Source of the DNA: Maribacter halichondriae
Lineage (GTDB): Bacteria; Bacteroidota; Bacteroidia; Flavobacteriales; Flavobacteriaceae
Assembly: GCF_027474825.1 (NCBI RefSeq)
Contig: NZ_CP107030.1
Coordinates: forward strand, 2,672,529 to 2,736,528
DNA: 64,000 nucleotides
Reading direction: 5' to 3'
The notes beneath the pieces were generated by a model. The model was not told where the DNA came from, searched no databases, and saw only the letters and a list, made by a program, of their open reading frames with translations. Positions 25,237 through 33,639 of the stretch are shown here, piece after piece (position 1 is the first letter of the stretch; each line of letters starts with the position of its first letter). The position numbers were made by a program, and so were the translations under genes.

Positions 25237-26283
25237 ATGAGCGGCATTGAAAATAGATTGCAAAAGGTGTTGGAGAGAACCGTGGACGCTAAAAATGTCT
25301 TTGGGACTTCATTCTGTGTAAAACACAAAGATTTTACATGGTGTGGAACAAGTGGAAACTTCCAAAAAGACGAACAATATTTTATTGCCAGCACAACAAA
25401 ACTCTTTGTTACCGCAATTATTCTCAATCTTAGGTCAAAAAACATCATTTCATTTGATGACAGAATCTCAGCATACTTGACTGATGATATTTTGAATGGA
25501 TTGCACACCCTCAATGGTACAGACTATTCCAGTGGATTGACGATCAAGAATTTGCTGGCCCATACATCCGGAATACCTGATTACTTTCAGCAAAAAGATG
25601 GCAATGGGAAAAGTTTGGAAAAAGAATTGGTTAATGGTAATGACCGATCTTGGTCATTCGAGGAAGCCATTGCATTGAGCAAAACGCTAAAGCCTTTATT
25701 TATTCCGGACCAAAAAAGAAAAGCACATTATTCCGACACTAACTTTCAACTTCTGGGACGGATAATCGAGAACAGCACCCAAATAAGTCTTTCGGACAAT
25801 TTTGAGGAATTGATTTTTAAACCCTTGCATTTAACGAAAACGTATCTATACCAAGACAACAATGATAAAACACCTAAAGTGTTGTTCTATAAAAATCGGG
25901 AATTGATTATTCCGAAGGCAATGAGTTCATTTGGTGCCGACGGTGGCGTCGTATCAACATCAAAGGAACTATTGCAATTTATCGAAGCATTTTTTAGCGG
26001 CGGGTTTTTTCCAGCTGCCTATATCAGTGAGTTACAGGTTTGGAATAACATCTTCTTTCCATTGCAATCCGGAATAGGAATACAGCGATTTAAACTTCCC
26101 TGGATTTTCAATCCCTTTGGTAATTCTCCAGAGCTCATAGGCCATTCGGGACTTTCCGGTGCATTGGCGTTTTATAACCCAAAAAACGAAATTTTCATCT
26201 CAGGAACTGTAAATCAAGTTGCAAACCCAGGAATCTCATTTAGATTGGTTTTAAAAATAATTCAACACTTGTTGAAAAAATGA
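25237..26283 (+). CDS. Serine hydrolase, beta-lactamase family
   Basis: 348 aa without an evident signal peptide, unlike the other two serine hydrolases here. The catalytic SxxK is STTK (near residue 52), YSDTNF gives the YxN motif, and GHSGLSGALAFYNP replaces the KTG triad. NLLAHTSGIPDYF is typical for the family (Pfam Beta-lactamase). Likely a cytosolic or periplasmic esterase/peptidase. It ends the plus-strand run; the next genes are on the minus strand. Confidence 0.8.
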   Translation: MSGIENRLQKVLERTVDAKNVFGTSFCVKHKDFTWCGTSGNFQKDEQYFIASTTKLFVTAIILNLRSKNIISFDDRISAYLTDDILNGLHTLNGTDYSSGLTIKNLLAHTSGIPDYFQQKDGNGKSLEKELVNGNDRSWSFEEAIALSKTLKPLFIPDQKRKAHYSDTNFQLLGRIIENSTQISLSDNFEELIFKPLHLTKTYLYQDNNDKTPKVLFYKNRELIIPKAMSSFGADGGVVSTSKELLQFIEAFFSGGFFPAAYISELQVWNNIFFPLQSGIGIQRFKLPWIFNPFGNSPELIGHSGLSGALAFYNPKNEIFISGTVNQVANPGISFRLVLKIIQHLLKK

Positions 26284-26338
26284 CTTCACTGAAAAATAGG
26301 CATATACATTGTCTCTAGACCAAAAAGGGTGTTAGAAT

Positions 26339-26854
26339 TTATGCTGACACCTCACTTGCTTGCAGTTCATGAATCATTTTAACTATAGGTTCAATACTAT
26401 TTTTGTCAACATGGTCGAAGCCATAACGCTCTTCTTTACTGGCCGCTGGATCAGGATTGATAAGGGATCCAATCCACAGAATCAGCCGAATCAACCAATT
26501 GACTTTGGAATGGTCTAACTTGCCGCCCAGGGCCACATGCTCCATTTGTGACAATAGCACCGGAGGAAAGGATTTGGCTACCCACCTCTCGAGTTTATCA
26601 CTTGGCCCGGCACCTGAGACCGAGAAAAGGATCTTTGATCGGCCATTGAGCTTGGACAGATTTTCCTTTGCCCATTTTCGCATGCTCAGCTTCATATAGA
26701 TAATCGAACTGCCCAATACCAAATAATCATAACCTGCGGGATCAGCACGGTCATCCTTGATATCGAATACAGGTAATCCTGTGGCTTTACTGATCCAGTT
26801 GGCATATTGTTCTGTACTTCCGTATTTACCTGAGAAAAAAATTGCTCCTTTCAT
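26339..26854 (-). CDS. Flavodoxin-domain protein (HemG-like)
   Basis: 171 aa. The FMN phosphate loop is FFSGKYGSTEQYA near the N-terminus, followed by YDYLVLGSSIIYMKL and ILFSVSGAGPSDK, as in the flavodoxin_5/protoporphyrinogen oxidase HemG-type family. A hydrophobic helix lies near WLIRLILWIGSL. HemG oxidises protoporphyrinogen IX using menaquinone, but this protein could equally be a general flavodoxin-like reductase. It lies 36 bp downstream of the MBL hydrolase on the same strand. Confidence 0.72.
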   Translation of the reverse strand: MKGAIFFSGKYGSTEQYANWISKATGLPVFDIKDDRADPAGYDYLVLGSSIIYMKLSMRKWAKENLSKLNGRSKILFSVSGAGPSDKLERWVAKSFPPVLLSQMEHVALGGKLDHSKVNWLIRLILWIGSLINPDPAASKEERYGFDHVDKNSIEPIVKMIHELQASEVSA

Positions 26855-26890
26855 AATATATTGTTTTAGTTAATTATTTGTAATATAATA

Positions 26891-27772
26891 CTAGCCCATA
26901 GGGCCAAAGTCCAAGACGAGTTCATCATGAGAATAATGCACTTCAATATTTGGATATAATTTTGTGAATTTTTGAATCATTCCAGATGATTTATAGACGT
27001 CTTTCTTACCTTGTTTTCCGTAATCAGTATTGACTTTTATTCCATTTTCCATTGCCCAACGATTCAATTCGGCGTCTCCAACAATAAATTGCGGAGTGGG
27101 CTTATTATTAATCAGATACCCAATATGGTCTTTTGTATGTCCGGGTGTTGAGATTGCAAAAAAACTTCCATCATTAAAAACATCCAAGACTTTTTCAAAT
27201 GGCTCAAGTGCGAATCCGTTCGTGTCAAAATCCAAAAGATGAATCTTCTTTCCTTTCAAATGGCTACCTCCAATCAAACGATAATAAAAGCTGTTTTCTT
27301 TTTTTCCGAAAAAAACGGGACAACTGGATTCCAAAGAAGGTATTCCTGATGTATGGTCCGGATGAAAATGTGTAAGGAATACATGAGTTGGTTTAAGGTG
27401 CAATCTTTTCATGTGATTTTCAAAATCTTCACCGGGCTGTTGGGAATATCTTATGTTGTTCAGCTTTTGAAAAATCTTCATAATCACCGATAAATTTCCG
27501 TACGGTGGATTATCTGTAAAAGAGCTGCTAAAACCACAATCTATTAGGATATCTCCTTTCTCAGGATGTTTAAAACTGAAGGCCATCATATCGCAGTCCA
27601 AAGCCATGTTACCATCAATAGCTGCGGGAAAGGATGTGGTATCAGAATATGTTTTTACTTTTCCGGTAATTCGCCCGGTGTTGAATGCGTGGAATGTCAT
27701 CGGCTTTGCAGACTCGAAAACTTCTTCCCAAACACTGTATTTTTTTACGCTATTTTTCGATGATTTTTGCAT
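26891..27772 (-). CDS. MBL-fold metallo-hydrolase (lactonase-like)
   Basis: 293 aa. The zinc-binding motif HFHPDHTSG (HxHxDH) is followed by ISTPGHTKDHIGYL and by GDAELNRWA, giving the remaining metal ligands of the metallo-beta-lactamase fold. The N-terminal DCGFSS and overall length resemble N-acyl-homoserine-lactonase-type proteins (AttM/AiiA group), but quorum quenching is only a possibility. It starts 10 bp after the DUF4386 gene, so the two are co-transcribed. Confidence 0.8.
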   Translation of the reverse strand: MQKSSKNSVKKYSVWEEVFESAKPMTFHAFNTGRITGKVKTYSDTTSFPAAIDGNMALDCDMMAFSFKHPEKGDILIDCGFSSSFTDNPPYGNLSVIMKIFQKLNNIRYSQQPGEDFENHMKRLHLKPTHVFLTHFHPDHTSGIPSLESSCPVFFGKKENSFYYRLIGGSHLKGKKIHLLDFDTNGFALEPFEKVLDVFNDGSFFAISTPGHTKDHIGYLINNKPTPQFIVGDAELNRWAMENGIKVNTDYGKQGKKDVYKSSGMIQKFTKLYPNIEVHYSHDELVLDFGPMG

Positions 27773-27782
27773 TTCACTAAAA

Positions 27783-28409
27783 TTAATTTTCAGGCAGCCT
27801 ATTTCTTTTCACTATAAGCCAGATACTTAGCAAAAGTTCCGCAGCAGCCATGGTTAACATTATTAGTATCCCAAGTGTTTCGGGTAGATGAAGATCTACA
27901 AAGAATACGATGTATGTAAAAGATGCAACCACTAACAAAACACCGAGGCTTTTCGGAATATATCCAGACTTAAAAACCGCATAACCAAGTACGAAGATGT
28001 GCAAGGCAAAAAATACATATCCCAAGAGTTTTATGGATGCATAGCCATACACATCGATAATTTGAAATGCCAGAGCGAACAATGCAATGATCAAAGTAAA
28101 GGCGTATAGCAACCTGAGAACTGCCGTTAGCGACGCACGATTCTTATTTGCGGGTTTAAGAACTACATAAAGTGCGAGACCAATAATAGCATCAAGGGCA
28201 AGTACGAGTAGATAACCAACAACAGCAAAACCAAAGCGTCTCCCGTTAGCCTCAATATCGCTGGCTAAAGTTTCTGTATCACCCGGTACTACAAAATTGG
28301 CTAAAAGAAAATCATCAACAATAGTTACAATGATAACTGAGGTTATAAACGCAATTCCCACAACCATTGCCGCTTTGCTGGTCGATAAATTAGTGATGAA
28401 ATTTTTCAT
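27783..28409 (-). CDS. DUF4386 family membrane protein
   Basis: 208 aa with six predicted helices. FGFAVVGYLLVLALDAIIGLALYVVLKPANKNRASL and FKSGYIPKSLGVLLVVASFTYI match the two DUF4386 paralogues on the plus strand. It starts 30 bp after the MDR oxidoreductase, in a minus-strand run 29456 to 26339 that is probably one operon. Confidence 0.8.
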   Translation of the reverse strand: MKNFITNLSTSKAAMVVGIAFITSVIIVTIVDDFLLANFVVPGDTETLASDIEANGRRFGFAVVGYLLVLALDAIIGLALYVVLKPANKNRASLTAVLRLLYAFTLIIALFALAFQIIDVYGYASIKLLGYVFFALHIFVLGYAVFKSGYIPKSLGVLLVVASFTYIVFFVDLHLPETLGILIMLTMAAAELLLSIWLIVKRNRLPEN

Positions 28410-28439
28410 GTCTTTTTCTTTTGGTTTATCGGATTTCTA

Positions 28440-29456
28440 TCAAGACATTCTTAGCAAGATTTTTCCTCCAGTCATTTGACTTCTATAATCACGGATGGCT
28501 TCTTTCACTTCGTGCAGCGGATAGATCTTTCTGATGTTACTTTTCAGATGATTTGGTATTTGTTTCTGTGCCCGTTTCCACAACCGCATTGTCTTCAGAA
28601 CACTCTGATTACTGATATAAGGACCTAGCCAGAAACTGTCAATCGCCTTATTTTCAAATATCATTAGACCGGGACTCGCTTGAATAGCTTCCCGGGACAG
28701 TGCGCTGAACACAGTAACCTTGCTGTTTTCGGGCATCGCTTTTAACAGTTTACCGGTCAATGGACCCGCCACCGCATCAAATGCAAGATGGGTATTGTTT
28801 TGATGGCAGGCATCATGTAGTTCTTGTTCAAATCCTGCTTCACTACTGTTCAGGACAATTTCAGCTCCTTGGGCCTTAAGAAAATCTACTTGTGCCTCTC
28901 TGCGAACCACGTTTATTATTTGAACTCCTTCGCTGCGTCCCAGTTTGTTCACCATTTGGCCTAATGAGCTTGCCGCAGCAGTTAATGCAATGGCTTTATG
29001 TCCTCCTTCTTTCGCAATGGCTATAAAAGAGCTGGCCGTTTGTGGGTTTATTATGGACATTGCTCCTTGCTCTAAAGGCAATGATTTATTCAAAGGCAAA
29101 ACACCTCCCTTTACACTTTTAACTACATATTCCGACCATACACCTCCGCCTGTTCCCCAACCAGCACAGGCAACACGCTTACCATTGAAATAGCTTGCCA
29201 TCATTCCTGGTCCTGCAGCTACCACTTCTCCAGAACCTTCTCCACCCGGAACAATAGGGGTGGGATTTTTAAAACCATAATGACCTTCCAACGTGGCTAG
29301 GTCTGAAGGATTTAATGGGGAGAAGGCTACTTTGACCAAGACTTCATTCTTTCCAGGTTTTGGTACCGGTCGTTGTTCGATACTCAAAGCATCAGCACCA
29401 GAATATGAATTCAAAACTGCCACTGTCATCGTTTCCGGGATTTTTATTTTTTTCAT
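28440..29456 (-). CDS. MDR-family dehydrogenase/quinone reductase
   Basis: 338 aa. GroES-like part: PKPGKNEVLVKVAFSPLNPSDLATLEGHYG and VPGGEGSGEVVAAG; the Rossmann part has LTAAASSLGQMVNKLG in place of the usual GAxGxVG, a degenerate cofactor loop, then VVRREAQVDFLKAQGAEIVLNS. No zinc ligands. It is only distantly related to the MDR protein at 18275. It is probably the first gene of the run down to the flavodoxin gene. Confidence 0.78.
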   Translation of the reverse strand: MKKIKIPETMTVAVLNSYSGADALSIEQRPVPKPGKNEVLVKVAFSPLNPSDLATLEGHYGFKNPTPIVPGGEGSGEVVAAGPGMMASYFNGKRVACAGWGTGGGVWSEYVVKSVKGGVLPLNKSLPLEQGAMSIINPQTASSFIAIAKEGGHKAIALTAAASSLGQMVNKLGRSEGVQIINVVRREAQVDFLKAQGAEIVLNSSEAGFEQELHDACHQNNTHLAFDAVAGPLTGKLLKAMPENSKVTVFSALSREAIQASPGLMIFENKAIDSFWLGPYISNQSVLKTMRLWKRAQKQIPNHLKSNIRKIYPLHEVKEAIRDYRSQMTGGKILLRMS

Positions 29457-29642
29457 ATTTATTCTGTTTTGTAAGGTTTACGATTTAGCTATTTAGAAAA
29501 TTGATTAACCCCAACGCTCCCGATATCCGGATGCTCTAACCCTGTGGAGGGTTTGACTTTCATATCGATTGTTAGGCGCTGTATCATTTCCATCAATAGA
29601 ATATGTCAACCCCCGCCAAATTGCATCATGGAATTATGTTCC

Positions 29643-30362
29643 TCAGAAGACACCTGGAATCAACCGATAACGCACACGACGCACATAATCCCGATACCCT
29701 AGCAATTCTTCTTGTAAAGTTTTATCTTCCAGCACGGTTCTTATCACCGCAATGATCAGCGCTGCTATTACTGGAATTATTGTCCAAATAGAGCCTAAAG
29801 CCAGCACAATGCCCGGTAGTGCTAGAATATTTCCAGCATAACCAGGATGTCTTACAATCCTATAAGGGCCGCTGTCACATACTACATGCCCACGCTCCTT
29901 CTGAATCCGCGTCACGGATGAAAAGAAACGGTTCTCTATTATTGCCCATGAAGCAAAAGCATATCCGAATTTTATCAGTATAAAGCCAAGTATGTTGAGC
30001 CATATAGGAAATTCGGGCGACCATCCAAAGTGGTGGTCGAGTCCGGCTACGATAAATAATGGAAATGATAAGCTAATTGCCATTAATGGAGCAAGTACCT
30101 TATCCCAGGGTTTTACGTTTTGATTTTTTCCGAAATTGCCCCGTTCCGCCATTAATCCTGGATGCCTTTTTTCGGCTAAAACCCGTGAACCTATTCCTAT
30201 TACCAAGAACAATACTGAATACAACCATCCCTGCCACCAGGCTAAGTCCCATCCGATTATTAGAAGAACCAATGGCATCAATAAGTACGTAAGAATTAGT
30301 TTTATCCAATTCAGTGCCCCTGCTTTTTCATACCCATGTTGATCAAATTTCTTCGATGCCAT
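29643..30362 (-). CDS. ICMT/PEMT-like integral membrane methyltransferase
   Basis: 239 aa with about five membrane helices. The C-terminal signature GPYRIVRHPGYAGNILALPGIVLALGS, then EDKTLQEELLGYRDYVRRVRYRLIPGVF is that of the isoprenylcysteine carboxyl methyltransferase family: the R-HP-Y block and the ExxL...GY.xY motif form the SAM and substrate site. Bacterial members methylate unknown lipids or small molecules. It lies next to a methionine adenosyltransferase gene on the same strand, so locally made SAM could feed it (inference). Confidence 0.8.
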   Translation of the reverse strand: MASKKFDQHGYEKAGALNWIKLILTYLLMPLVLLIIGWDLAWWQGWLYSVLFLVIGIGSRVLAEKRHPGLMAERGNFGKNQNVKPWDKVLAPLMAISLSFPLFIVAGLDHHFGWSPEFPIWLNILGFILIKFGYAFASWAIIENRFFSSVTRIQKERGHVVCDSGPYRIVRHPGYAGNILALPGIVLALGSIWTIIPVIAALIIAVIRTVLEDKTLQEELLGYRDYVRRVRYRLIPGVF

Positions 30363-30450
30363 ACTTATTTACTTCTTTTAAACTGCCATTCTCCCTAAGA
30401 AATTTTAGAAATAACATTACTCCGAACAAGACAGCTTAGCGAAACTAATT

Positions 30451-31604
30451 TCATCGTATTCCGGTAATTCTTTTCCAGTAATCTGGTAGTTTCTTAAGCC
30501 ATAGCTCTGCAAGTTCTTCTACATTTTTGTGATTTTTTTGCTACTTTTTAGTTTAATGTTCAGCAATTGCGGATTATCAATTGGCTTACCAATTTGAGAT
30601 ACGATAAAAACGCTTGCATAATCTGCTAAGTTATTTTCAACCACTTCCCTACTTAAATCCATAGCAAAATAATTATATATTTTCCCGATATGACTGACTG
30701 GATTTTTTCCGGAAGTTGCTTCCAAACTCATTGGATGATAGGGCGTAATCAAGCCATTTATTCGGTTGCCTCTACCAACTTGTCCATCATCACCGTTTTC
30801 GGCACTAGTACCAGTAACCGTCAGATAAATACTACCAGTTTTATAATCATCAGCTGTATTTATTTGAATGAGTGCATCTTCTAATTCTAGTTCAGTACTA
30901 ACAAATTCTTTTACCTGGTTTAATTTTGAAATGTAATCCTGTAAATCGGATATATAACTATCAACTATTGCAATGGCAATAGTGAAAAATTCTTTCCCTT
31001 CCATTTCAACGCCCATCACTTTGATGTCTTCACCAATAAAGGGATATTTATTTTTTGCTAGCGACGAATTGAGTAACTTTTCAATGTTAATAACATTTTT
31101 TTCCATTTGGCTAATCGGATAAAATCCAACTCCAAAAGAAGTATCATTGGACAGAGGAACCTCCCCTTTTCCGAAACGGCTAAATAGATTCACCAAATCG
31201 GAACTACCAGGGCGAATTTTAGATATGATTTCAATATCTTTTTCAGCATTCAAGTGTGGTATATGTTTTTGAATCCATTTTCGAGCGGTCTCAATGGCAA
31301 TTTCATCAACAGGTATTGATTTATCCTCAACTTTTGCCGTTGCCCTTCCTGCAAGGATTAAGGAAATGGGTTGTACGACTTTTCCGCCTTTAAATGCTGG
31401 AGCAGATTGGCCTCCAATTAAAAGTGCTTTGTCTACATTATGATGTAAGATATGGCCAAACTCCTTCAAATAATAGCGGCACAATTCCACAGAAATCTGT
31501 TCGGTAATTTGATCACAAATGGTATCAGGATGTCCGATTCCTTTGCGTTCTGCCATTCCAATTTCACCTTCTGAAATTTTTTGAATAAGAATATTTTTCA
31601 TCAT
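30451..31604 (-). pseudogene. Archaeal-type S-adenosylmethionine synthetase (3' frameshift)
   Basis: Matches the archaeal MAT family, not bacterial MetK: MAERKGIGHPDTICDQITE, HNVDKALLIGGQS, GSSDLVNLF, PLSNDTSFGVGF, TVTGTSAENGDDGQVGRGNRINGLITPYHPMSLEATSGKNPVSHIGKIYN and VSQIGKPIDNPQ. The enzyme makes SAM from methionine and ATP. The open frame stops early at 30519 after KSSKKITKM; adding one A to the A7 run (30533-30539) lets it continue as NHKNVEELAELWLKKLPDYWKRITGIR to a stop at 30451, giving about 384 aa, close to the family length. It is followed by the ICMT-like gene 88 bp downstream. Confidence 0.82.
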
Positions 31605-31641
31605 ACCTGTAAGTTCTACAATTTTTTATTTCATTTAACTT

Positions 31642-31811
31642 CTAATCATCTTTCAACTTAGCAATTACATGTCCCGCAAAACCATACATACTTCCGATAA
31701 TATCACCATCATCTGTTTTTAAATATTTTTCTTCAAATTCATTTGGTGTATAATGCTTAATAAGCAAAAATCCATTTTCATTAAGAAACTCGATAATAAT
31801 TGAGTATCGAA
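31642..31811 (-). pseudogene. C-terminal gene fragment without start
   Basis: A minus-strand frame without a start codon reads FLNENGFLLIKHYTPNEFEEKY and ends IGSMYGFAGHVIAKLKDD before a stop at 31642. It abuts the stop of the flavoprotein gene at 31812 in another frame. The TP.EFEE.Y ... G..YG pattern is weakly like the C-terminus of CrtI-type desaturases, so it may be the end of a lost third homologue or of another gene; the call is uncertain. Confidence 0.35.
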
Positions 31812-33410
31812 TTATTGGACGGCGGCATCTCCATAATGTTTTTTATCCAGTTCAAGTAAAACTGACGTCATATTTTTGTTCAGTATTGCCGAGGCGCAAA
31901 ACACACCACTCCCGAAAGCGCCTGGAACGCCTGAAGTGGCAATATCAGCTCCGGTTAGAAGCAGTCCGTCGATTGCCGTTTTAGGACGCAAACGATCATC
32001 TTTGTATCTTCCTGGAGGGCTGGTCAGGCCATAGGCAGAGCCCTGCGCATGTCCCATATAATGTTCGGCCGTTAAAGGGGTGCCAACTGAAATATATTCA
32101 ATCAAATCCTCCAATTGCGGAAATTTGTCTAAAACTGGTTTAAGCAAAGCCTCTTTGAGCTTGCTTTTCATTGCTTCATAGTCATCCGGGCGTAACTGGC
32201 TTTTGGTTTCGGCCCACTTTTTGAAAAAACCGTAATTGAGCCATGCACATACCGTCAAGGTGTGGGATTTAGCAGCTCGATCTTTCAAAGAGGGAAAAGT
32301 GAGCATGACCGATTTTACCTCCAAACTGTCATCCCTGGCACTTTGCAGTTCTTTAATGCTTTGTGGAAACTTTGTGTCCGAAGAAAACCAATAATTCGAG
32401 CCATCAATTCCTGGGATAGTAGAAGGATCATCTTTCAATCCGGCATAAAGTTGTGTATAGGAGACAGAATTTTTGTACTCTCGTAGGAGATCCTTCATGT
32501 CATGTGGAATACATTGCTCGGGCAGCAATTTCGTGAAGGTAGCCCGAATGCCGATTCCTGAAACAATCGTCTTTCCTTTGATAACTTCGCCTGACTCCAG
32601 TCTTACCCCGATTGTTTTGTTGTTTGAATCATCCAAGAGGATTTCTTTCACACCTGAATTTGTTCGAAGTAATCCTCCCTTGTTTTCGATGAAATTATTT
32701 AACGATTCAGAAATTGATGTTGCACCACCGTCCGGATACCAAGCCCCATAAAGATAACTCCCTAGGGTTATCCAATGCGCATAAATCGAACTTTCACTCG
32801 GTAGTCCGCCGAAAGTTCCCCAAGGTGCGCAAATGGCAGCTTTCAGTTTTTCAGAGCATCCTATCCGTTCAAAATAATGATCTATCGATTGTTCGGGAGT
32901 TTTCCGAAGAAGTAGTCTAAAGAATGGTCTAAGAAGTTTCGCAAGGGGAATCGGCATTAGCTTGGGGGCCCAGACCAAATCCATTTTCTTTCTGAAACTT
33001 AGCAGATCATCAAAATAACAATCAATTTCTCGATGTTCATCGGGGAACAGCGATTTTAAGTGACTTCTGTATTCTTCAGGTGATGACGGTACATCCACCT
33101 GAAAATCGGGGAAACAATAATGATCGAACACCTCCGGCATCTTCTTCCACCGTAATTGGTTTCCGGTCAGGTATCTGCACCCATGAAAAAAAAGGTTTCC
33201 TGGTTCCATTGAACTTAAATAGTGGACCGCAACATCCCAATACCACGATTTTCGTTGAAAACTCTGGGTGTAACCGCCCAATTGGTCGTGTTTTTCCAAA
33301 ACAACTAACTTCATTCCATTATCTGCCACTATAGCGGCGGTAGTGAGGCTACCCACACCTGAACCGATAATAATGGCGTCATACATTTCTGAATTATTTT
33401 GATTTTTCAT
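31812..33410 (-). CDS. NAD(P)/FAD-dependent oxidoreductase, phytoene desaturase/RetSat-like
   Basis: 532 aa. The FAD-binding Rossmann motif is AIIIGSGVGSLTTAAIVADNGMKLVVLE (GxGxxG...E), then GGYTQSFQRKSWYWDVAVHYL as in all-trans-retinol 13,14-reductase and CrtI-like enzymes; the C-terminal GLLLTGADIATSGVPGAFGSGVFCA closes the FAD site. Likely a polyene or lipid double-bond reductase or isomerase; the substrate is unknown, and no carotenoid synthase (CrtB) lies nearby. The start could also be the internal ATG 24 bp later (MYDAIII). Confidence 0.8.
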   Translation of the reverse strand: MKNQNNSEMYDAIIIGSGVGSLTTAAIVADNGMKLVVLEKHDQLGGYTQSFQRKSWYWDVAVHYLSSMEPGNLFFHGCRYLTGNQLRWKKMPEVFDHYCFPDFQVDVPSSPEEYRSHLKSLFPDEHREIDCYFDDLLSFRKKMDLVWAPKLMPIPLAKLLRPFFRLLLRKTPEQSIDHYFERIGCSEKLKAAICAPWGTFGGLPSESSIYAHWITLGSYLYGAWYPDGGATSISESLNNFIENKGGLLRTNSGVKEILLDDSNNKTIGVRLESGEVIKGKTIVSGIGIRATFTKLLPEQCIPHDMKDLLREYKNSVSYTQLYAGLKDDPSTIPGIDGSNYWFSSDTKFPQSIKELQSARDDSLEVKSVMLTFPSLKDRAAKSHTLTVCAWLNYGFFKKWAETKSQLRPDDYEAMKSKLKEALLKPVLDKFPQLEDLIEYISVGTPLTAEHYMGHAQGSAYGLTSPPGRYKDDRLRPKTAIDGLLLTGADIATSGVPGAFGSGVFCASAILNKNMTSVLLELDKKHYGDAAVQ

Positions 33411-33639
33411 AATTTCTTACTTTTATTATCTTGAGCAGTTCTCATATTACTTTTCTAAGCGGTTTCTATTAGAATTGTTTCGGTGTTAAATCCTAGGGTT
33501 TTACTAAGGAATAACAAACGCAACAAAATTGAGAAGAGCAATAACTGCCGATAGTGTAATATAGTCTCCTTGTAAATCTGGTAGTTGAGGGTTAATAGAA
33601 TGCCATGTTGCGATTTCGTGCTTTTTTATTTGTTCTGAA

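Noticed and set aside
30417..30451. A further extension of the MAT gene to a stop at 30417
   Set aside because: It would need a second, opposite indel; one indel already gives a natural C-terminus at 30451.
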